Positions 22,110-27,546 of a stretch of DNA of 27,546 nt are shown here, piece by piece. Positions within the stretch are counted from its first letter, which is position 1, and every line of letters begins with the position of its first letter. The position numbers and the translations under genes were made by a program. The notes under the pieces are model-generated. The model was given only the letters and a program-made list of their open reading frames with translations. It did not search any database and was not told where the DNA came from. The stretch is from NCBI GenBank assembly GCA_049287565.1, contig JBAQGA010000007.1, forward strand, positions 1-27,546. Direction: 5' to 3'. The DNA is from UBA8522 sp049287565. Its GTDB lineage: Bacteria > Acidobacteriota > Aminicenantia > Aminicenantales > UBA8522.

Positions 22110-25100
22110 TCATTCAAGACTTTTGATGATCGATCCATGACCGGCCTCCTGCAAAATTCTGTGGAATGCAGGAATGGTTTCGCTCAGGAGCCGATCATAT
22201 TCCATCCGGACCTCATCCAATAGTTTTTTCAGAATATCGTGGACTTCGAGCTGCTGGCTGGTCGGCCCGAAGTCTTCAGTGTTCCGGATGTCCCCAGCAC
22301 CTGTCCCGATCTCCCCTGAGAACCAGAGCAGCTTGGAGTAGAGCATCATTTCGGCGCGGTAGGATTTGGGATCTGAGGCATGCAGCTGGCGCTGGAGGAG
22401 CTTGTCCTCTACGGCAAGGACTTCGCCATGGGCCTCGCGCAGAGCGGTCATGAGCCGTTCCGCAGCCCGTGTTTGGGACAAAACCTTTTCCAGGTCCTCC
22501 ATCTGTTTTCCTATCCATTCAAGCCGGTTGATCATGGTGACGACTTCATTGATGTCTCGGACCACATCTTCCCAGAGCCGCACCATGACGCGAATGTCGT
22601 CCTCTGACCCTTGCGAGTTCGGGTCTTTGCGGACTTCCAGAGTCTGAGTGTATTCCCTGCCTTTTGCCATCAGTTTGACGGTGTAATGACCCGGAGCGGC
22701 CAAAACTCCGGCCTGAGGCGCCTCTATTCCCCAATGAAGGACCGGACGCGTCTCCCGGCCCCGGAAATGCTTTTCCTCCCAGACATGCGGGTGGAAAGCA
22801 GGCGTCGTGCGAAGCTCAATCTGGGGGAGAGGCTCGTGACGCAGGTTCCACCAGACTCGGTTGAGGCCTTGGCGGGCGGTTCCCCGGAGAGCCCGGATCT
22901 TCTGTCCGTTCTCGTCGAAAATCTCGATCGTCACACCATCTTTTGGGGCTTCTTTCATATAATAGTTGATAGAGGCACCATAAGGAGCAGGCCGTCCGCT
23001 GCTCTGGTCGTTAGGCGCAGAGTCGACACGCTGGCGGGCTTTCAATCTGTAGGCGGGCCGGGGCTTGAAGAGGTGTGTTTCGGAAGCTTCTACCTCTGGT
23101 GTGAGCTGCTGCAGCGCAGAGACATCATCCAAGATCCAGATGCCGCGGCCGTTTGTCCCCACGACGAGATCATTGAAATGCTCTTGAAATGCAATCCAGG
23201 TGACACAGACATGGGGGAGATTGGTCTGGAGAGATTTCCAGCTGGCGCCGTCATCAAATGAAACGTAGATACTGTTTGCCGTCCCGGCATAGAGCAGGCC
23301 TTGACGAACCGGGTCTTCCTTGACGGCGCTTGTGGAGCTTAAGGCGGACCGAGGGATTCCGGCATCGATCCGGGTCCAGGTCCGGCCATAATCCGCCGTC
23401 TTGAAGAGAAAGGGGTCGCGGATGTTTTCCTGATGGCCGTCCACAGCCAGATAACAACGTCCTGCCTCAAAGCGCGAAGGATCTATCATGCTCACGGTTC
23501 CCCAGGGAGGCATGCCGGGCGGGGTGACATTGGCCCATGTCTTGCCCGCATCACGGGTAATATGGGCCAGGCCGTCATTGGAGCCCACCCAGATGACACC
23601 AGATGCGACAGGCGATTCGGCGATGGCAAAGAGCGTGCACCCGTACTCGACGCCCAGGTTATCCTTGCTCAAGCCCCCTGAGGTGCCCATTTTGCTCTGG
23701 TCGTTGGTGGTCAAATCAGGGCTGATCAGCGTCCAGCTCTGTCCTCTGTCCGTTGTTTTATGGACATACTGGCTTCCGACATAAACGGTGTTGGGGTCGT
23801 GAGGAGAGAGGGCAATGGGGTGTGACCAGTTCCAGCGGTATTTGAGAACCCCCGCGGGAGAGTCGAGAGATTTTTCAGGCCAGGGATTGACGTTACGGAC
23901 CAAACCCGTCCGGTGATCATAGATCTCGACCGTGCCTGCATAGCATGTTCCCCAGACGATGTCGGGATCTGAGGCGTCCGGGTAGGAAAAGCCGGACTCA
24001 CACCCTCCCATGGATGACCAGACCGAAACATCAGAACCATAGCCCGGATAGGCCGGGCCGCGTTTGGAAGTCGAGTCCTGCATGTTGCTGTATACCCAAT
24101 AGGGGATGCGGTTGTCCACAGCCACATGGTACATCTGGCCGATGGGAAGGACCACACGGCTCCACTGCCTGCCGCGTGTGGTTGTCATGCTGATGCCGCC
24201 GTCGTGCCCGATCATCATCCGTTCCGGATGCCGAGGGTCGGCCCACATGTCGTGACAGTCTCCGCCGCCTGAGAAATTCTCGATGGACTCGCCCCCGTCA
24301 TAGCTCACGTACATCCTGTTGCAGGGAAAATAAACCGTGTTTTCGTCATCAGGAGCGATGCACATCCGGGTATAATAGTGGGGGCGCTCGTTGATGCGCC
24401 GCTCGTAGCTTACGACCTTCCAGTTCATTCCGCCGTCATCCGAGCGCCAGAGAGACCCTCGGTTGCCGGTCTCAATGAGTGCATAAACACGCTGGGAATT
24501 CGAAGGAGCCACGGCCACGTCCACCTTTCCCACCTCGAATTCAGGCAGGCCGTGCCCGTTGATGCGCTTCCAGGTTTCGCCGCCGTCGCGGGAGACATAC
24601 ACCCCGCCTCCCGGTCCGCCGGAAAACCTGCCCCATGTTTTGATGACAACGGGCCACATTCCGGCAAAAAGAACAAGAGAGTTGTTCGGGTCCATGGCCA
24701 ACCCGGAGCAACCGGTATCCTCATCCACGAACAAGACTTGCTGCCAAGTCTTTCCCCCGTCTTTTGTCCTGTACACACCGCGCTCTTTTTGCGGGCCGTA
24801 GCAGTGCCCGAGAGCTGCAGCAAAGACAATGTCGGGATTTTTGGGGTGAACGATGATCCGGCCGATCCGGCCTGACTTCTCCAGTCCCACGTGAGCCCAG
24901 GTCTTGCCTGCGTCTAGAGACTTATAAATCCCATCTCCGATAAGGACGTTTGACCGGATAAAGGCCTCTCCCGTGCCTGCCCAGACCTGGTTTGAGTCAG
25001 AGGGCGCGATGGCCAGGGCTCCGATGGATTGTGAGGACTGGGCGTCGAAGACGGGTTCCCAATTTGTCCCGCCGTCGATCGATTTCCAGACTCCTCCGGC

Positions 25101-25316
25101 ACACGCCCCTGCGTAATAGATATTGAGGTCATTCGAGTCGCACACCACTGCGCTCACCCGGTTGCCCTGAGGGCCGACAAAGCGCCAATGCAAAGGCTCG
25201 GGAGGGGTGGGCGCCATGCGACGCTGACCGTAAACCGGCCTATTCAGAGAGGCCGTCATCAACAACCCAATCCAAATGGTGAACAGACAAAGGCATAGAA
25301 ATGTTTTCTTTCTCAT
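22110..25316 (-). CDS. Exported Asp-box (sortilin/VPS10-like) beta-propeller protein with C-terminal helical domain, 1068 aa
   Basis: GAGGAAGG precedes the ATG; the signal peptide is about residues 1-30 (MRKKTFLCLCLFTIWIGLLM...). About eleven Asp-box repeats follow (KSIDGGTNW, KSLDAGKTW, RTKDGGKTW, VSRDGGETW, RSDDGGMNW, KTTDRGQSW, TRDAGKTW, KTADYGRTW, VSFDDGASW and two degenerate copies). Residues about 765-890 form a FlgD-like Ig region (RQGLNRVWWNLRHEP). The last 165 residues are largely helical with heptad-like stretches (VTMINRLEWIGKQMEDLEKV), a possible coiled-coil or dimerisation module that the two plus-strand paralogues lack. It is upstream of, and cotranscribed with, the S9 peptidase. 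Substrate or partner binding is inferred. Confidence 0.9.
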   Translation of the reverse strand: MRKKTFLCLCLFTIWIGLLMTASLNRPVYGQRRMAPTPPEPLHWRFVGPQGNRVSAVVCDSNDLNIYYAGACAGGVWKSIDGGTNWEPVFDAQSSQSIGALAIAPSDSNQVWAGTGEAFIRSNVLIGDGIYKSLDAGKTWAHVGLEKSGRIGRIIVHPKNPDIVFAAALGHCYGPQKERGVYRTKDGGKTWQQVLFVDEDTGCSGLAMDPNNSLVLFAGMWPVVIKTWGRFSGGPGGGVYVSRDGGETWKRINGHGLPEFEVGKVDVAVAPSNSQRVYALIETGNRGSLWRSDDGGMNWKVVSYERRINERPHYYTRMCIAPDDENTVYFPCNRMYVSYDGGESIENFSGGGDCHDMWADPRHPERMMIGHDGGISMTTTRGRQWSRVVLPIGQMYHVAVDNRIPYWVYSNMQDSTSKRGPAYPGYGSDVSVWSSMGGCESGFSYPDASDPDIVWGTCYAGTVEIYDHRTGLVRNVNPWPEKSLDSPAGVLKYRWNWSHPIALSPHDPNTVYVGSQYVHKTTDRGQSWTLISPDLTTNDQSKMGTSGGLSKDNLGVEYGCTLFAIAESPVASGVIWVGSNDGLAHITRDAGKTWANVTPPGMPPWGTVSMIDPSRFEAGRCYLAVDGHQENIRDPFLFKTADYGRTWTRIDAGIPRSALSSTSAVKEDPVRQGLLYAGTANSIYVSFDDGASWKSLQTNLPHVCVTWIAFQEHFNDLVVGTNGRGIWILDDVSALQQLTPEVEASETHLFKPRPAYRLKARQRVDSAPNDQSSGRPAPYGASINYYMKEAPKDGVTIEIFDENGQKIRALRGTARQGLNRVWWNLRHEPLPQIELRTTPAFHPHVWEEKHFRGRETRPVLHWGIEAPQAGVLAAPGHYTVKLMAKGREYTQTLEVRKDPNSQGSEDDIRVMVRLWEDVVRDINEVVTMINRLEWIGKQMEDLEKVLSQTRAAERLMTALREAHGEVLAVEDKLLQRQLHASDPKSYRAEMMLYSKLLWFSGEIGTGAGDIRNTEDFGPTSQQLEVHDILKKLLDEVRMEYDRLLSETIPAFHRILQEAGHGSIIKSLE

Positions 25317-25371
25317 AATCCTTCCTCTACTTGAGAGAATATGAACTTACTCTTTAGTTAAAATATGGTAA

Positions 25372-25400
25372 AATGTAGTGTAAAATATATCAAATTTCAA
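25372..25400 (-). promoter_or_regulatory. Candidate sigma-70-like promoter of the propeller/S9 operon
   Basis: On the minus strand, TTGAAA (25400-25395), a 17-bp AT-rich spacer and TACATT (25377-25372) lie about 55 bp upstream of the ATG at 25316. The -35 matches 5 of 6 and the -10 matches 4 of 6 consensus bases. Confidence 0.4.
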
Positions 25401-25588
25401 GATAAATAGAAAACTGAAATTCGGCCGAAATTTTATGTGCGGAAGAGGCGTTTCTGTGCTGATTCGGGTTGTGGATATAGGTTGGGCTCCTGGAAGCCCC
25501 ATTTTCGAGCAAAGAAATGCTCCTTTTTTGTTTCCAGTATGTTGGAATTCTTTTCTTGATTTTCTATTTTTGAGGATTTCAGAAGGAG

Positions 25589-25593
25589 GTCAT
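25589..25593. repeat. Target-site duplication, left copy (GTCAT)
   Basis: GTCAT directly before the left inverted repeat; repeated at 27520-27524. Confidence 0.8.
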
Positions 25594-25610
25594 CCCGACT
25601 TTCGCCATTA
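25594..25610 (+). repeat. Left terminal inverted repeat of the IS1634-family element
   Basis: CCCGACTTTCGCCATTA, a perfect 17-bp match to the reverse complement of 27503-27519. Confidence 0.9.
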
Positions 25611-25737
25611 TAGATGATCGTTCCCATAACCGCAATCTTATCAATGAGTTGCAATGCTCGTTATGTAGCACCTAACTATAAGCTGTGGTCATATTGTGTT
25701 AATGTACAATATAATGTGTAATATATGAAAATAATAC

Positions 25738-25766
25738 TTGACAAGTAGTACCTATTGATGTATGTT
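25738..25766 (+). promoter_or_regulatory. Sigma-70-like promoter of the IS1634-family transposase
   Basis: TTGACA (25738-25743, perfect -35), a 17-bp spacer and TATGTT (25761-25766) form a good promoter. The predicted transcript start, near 25773, coincides with an in-frame ATG, so the mRNA may be leaderless. Confidence 0.5.
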
Positions 25767-25772
25767 CTCTAT

Positions 25773-27443
25773 ATGCCTTATATACTCAAGAAAAGGATAA
25801 AGGGTCATACCTATTATTATCTGGCCGAATCCCAGCGGGTCCAGGGAAAACCGAGGATCACCTGGCAGAAGTACCTCGGCACCGCGGAAAAGATCCAGGC
25901 GAGGTTCGAAGGGATGAAAGCGGAAGAATCCATCGCGGAGGTCGAAACCTTCGAGCTGGGCTCTATTGCCGCGATCGAAGCGATCGAGAAGGAACTGGGG
26001 TTTGAGGAGATCGTGGATCGAATCGTCCCCAAGAGGAACCAGGGCATGAGCGTCGGCCAGTATCTGTACTTGATTGCCTTGAACCGGGCGGTGGAACCGA
26101 AGAGCAAGGCGTCCTTGGCTGGATGGTTGAAGACAACGGCCATAGGAGAATATCGGGAGATCGATTGGGCGGCCTTGGACTCGGCCAACTTCTGGGATCA
26201 TATGGAGAAAGTCAAAAAAGAGGAAATCGAGGCCATCGGCGATGAGGTGGCCAAAAAAGTCGTCACGACGTATGACCTGTCCTTAGACTGCCTTATTTAT
26301 GACACGACGAACTATTTTACCCAGATCAGTCCGCAGACCGATTCGGAGCTGGCCAGACACGCTCATTCGAAAGCCGGAAAGCACGAACTGCGACATATCG
26401 GCTTGGCGCTTCTCTGTAACCGGGACGAGGGCATTCCGCTTTTCCATCGGGTCTATCCTGCTCATATCCACGACTCCAAAGTTTTTAATCAACTCTATTC
26501 CGAGATGTACGATCTTCTTTTGTCCCTGAAGAAGGGCAAAGAGCAGATGACGTTGGTTTTCGACAAGGGCTGTAACTCACCGAAAAACATAGAACGGATC
26601 GACGCCGGCCGGATCTGGTTTATCGGCGCCCTCTCGCCCTATCATCATCCGGATCTTTGCCGGGTCCCTCTTTCAGAGTATAAGGAGATCAGCATCACCG
26701 ATGAGGAGGACGAACCGCTATCCGCCTATCGGACATCTCTTGAGATCTACGGGAAAGAACGGGCGGTCGTCGTGACCTATAATCCCCGGACCTACCGGAA
26801 AAAGATCCACTGGATGAGCCGGACGATCCTGAAAACTAAGACAAAGCTTCAAGATCTGCGTCGGGACCTTCGGACGGCCGACGGCCGGACGACCGCGGCC
26901 TCGGTCGAACGCAAGGTGAACGACATCCTGGCCGAAAGCCATATCGCCCCCGTCTTTACCGTTAAGGTCACCTTCCGCTCGGGGAGTTTCCAGATGTCGA
27001 TCCGGACCAATCCGCTTGTCCTTAAGGAATACCGGGCGCGGTTCGGGAAGAACATCATTTTCACCGACCATGTCGATTGGGGAACGGAGGAGATCGTCCG
27101 CTCCTACCGGGACCGGTACAAGATCGAGACGGCGTTTCGGTGGACCAAAGGTCCTGCCTTTATCCGTTGGCAGCCGATGTATCATTGGACGGACTCGAAG
27201 ATCCGGGTGCATGGTCTGACCTGCGTTATGGCCCTCCTGTATCTCTCTCTTATTCATCGGAAGCTCAAGAATGCCGGCCTGGCGATCTCCCTGGACCGGG
27301 CGATGGAAGCCCTCCGAGCTATCCGGCTGGCCATCTGTTTTTATCCCAAAAGTCCCCAGCCTGTCCGCAAGGTCTGCCGTCTGGGTAGCACCGAACAGGA
27401 GCTCCTAACGGCGCTTACCCTTAAAATAGAGGCACTTAGGTAG
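25773..27443 (+). CDS. IS1634-family transposase
   Basis: The ATG at 25773 (MPYILKKRIKGHTYYYLAES) is preferred over a TTG at 25755 and an ATG at 25758 because the promoter's -10 box would otherwise lie inside the coding region; none has a Shine-Dalgarno. The protein is about 556 aa, normal for IS1634. The N-terminal YYYLAESQRVQGKPR block is typical. The DDE triad is visible in LIYDTTN (D177), LVFDKGCNS (D264) and YRDRYKIETAFRWTK (E452), counted from this start, the last being the Y-R-E motif of the IS4 superfamily. No frameshift or stop is seen. It inserts the element by cut-and-paste. Confidence 0.9.
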   Translation: MPYILKKRIKGHTYYYLAESQRVQGKPRITWQKYLGTAEKIQARFEGMKAEESIAEVETFELGSIAAIEAIEKELGFEEIVDRIVPKRNQGMSVGQYLYLIALNRAVEPKSKASLAGWLKTTAIGEYREIDWAALDSANFWDHMEKVKKEEIEAIGDEVAKKVVTTYDLSLDCLIYDTTNYFTQISPQTDSELARHAHSKAGKHELRHIGLALLCNRDEGIPLFHRVYPAHIHDSKVFNQLYSEMYDLLLSLKKGKEQMTLVFDKGCNSPKNIERIDAGRIWFIGALSPYHHPDLCRVPLSEYKEISITDEEDEPLSAYRTSLEIYGKERAVVVTYNPRTYRKKIHWMSRTILKTKTKLQDLRRDLRTADGRTTAASVERKVNDILAESHIAPVFTVKVTFRSGSFQMSIRTNPLVLKEYRARFGKNIIFTDHVDWGTEEIVRSYRDRYKIETAFRWTKGPAFIRWQPMYHWTDSKIRVHGLTCVMALLYLSLIHRKLKNAGLAISLDRAMEALRAIRLAICFYPKSPQPVRKVCRLGSTEQELLTALTLKIEALR

Positions 27444-27502
27444 TACATAAGGGGTTGATATATCTTGTTTATTATGAGTATATTAGAAGACATGTCAAAG
27501 GC

Positions 27503-27519
27503 TAATGGCGAAAGTCGGG
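27503..27519 (-). repeat. Right terminal inverted repeat of the IS1634-family element
   Basis: Reverse complement of 25594-25610, perfect over 17 bp. Confidence 0.9.
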
Positions 27520-27524
27520 GTCAT
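27520..27524. repeat. Target-site duplication, right copy (GTCAT)
   Basis: GTCAT directly after the right inverted repeat, matching 25589-25593. Confidence 0.8.
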
Positions 27525-27546
27525 ATCCATCACACAGAATTAATGG

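Larger units (their letters stand above)
25594..27519 (+). mobile_element. Complete IS1634-family insertion sequence, 1926 bp
   Basis: Perfect 17-bp inverted repeats (CCCGACTTTCGCCATTA at 25594-25610 and its reverse complement at 27503-27519) bound a single intact transposase gene. Immediately outside, GTCAT occurs on both sides (25589-25593 and 27520-27524), a 5-bp target-site duplication. Removing the element and one GTCAT joins ...AGAAGGAGGTCAT directly to ATCCATCAC.... The perfect repeats, clean duplication and uninterrupted gene suggest a recent insertion by a functional element. It sits about 280 bp upstream of the propeller/S9 operon without cutting any recognised gene. Confidence 0.9.

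Noticed and set aside
25433..25654. 73-codon minus-strand frame near the left end of the IS1634-family element
   Set aside because: It crosses the element boundary and the target duplication, so it could only have formed on insertion, and it has no recognisable content.

Overview
The window looks like part of a chromosome from an uncultured bacterium of the Aminicenantes/Acidobacteriota type. This is inferred from the gene repertoire: large exported Asp-box (sortilin/VPS10-like) propellers, exported S9 peptidases and a GWxTD protein. There is no rRNA or other marker here to confirm it. Strong Shine-Dalgarno sites (AAGGAGG-like) precede most genes. I saw no tRNA, rRNA or CRISPR array.

Left edge (1-3183): an insertion-sequence graveyard. 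It holds the 5' end of an integrase-core transposase (minus strand, cut by the window edge), a small lipoprotein gene (693-1145), and an internally deleted IS4-type element that still has perfect 17-bp ends (1225-2202). After that come a decayed Fis-type helix-turn-helix fragment with its terminator (2262-2399) and the 3' remnant of an IS21-family istB gene with its right-end repeats (about 2428-2713).

Plus-strand block (3184-13010): two Asp-box propeller proteins (919 and 789 aa), an exported protein of unknown family (about 642 aa) and an exported S9 (DPP-IV/prolyl-oligopeptidase type) peptidase. A small exported-protein gene interrupted by an in-frame TAA follows (13116-13541).

Minus-strand block (13597-25316), in transcription order from the right: a 1068-aa Asp-box propeller, a second S9 peptidase paralogous to the first, a GWxTD protein, a Tat-exported M24 Xaa-Pro aminopeptidase-like enzyme coupled to a putative HEXXH gluzincin metallopeptidase, and a Tat-exported GH31 glycosidase. 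The two blocks therefore carry the same propeller-plus-S9-peptidase theme on opposite strands. They converge at about 13541-13597.

Right edge (25594-27519): an apparently intact IS1634-family element with perfect 17-bp inverted repeats and a GTCAT target duplication.

Functionally, the central genes suggest an extracytoplasmic peptide and oligosaccharide degradation locus: endo/dipeptidyl peptidase, proline-specific aminopeptidase, metalloprotease, alpha-glycosidase, and large beta-propellers that may bind substrate or partner proteins. The enzymes are recognisable from motifs. The co-operation between propellers and peptidases is inference from gene order only.
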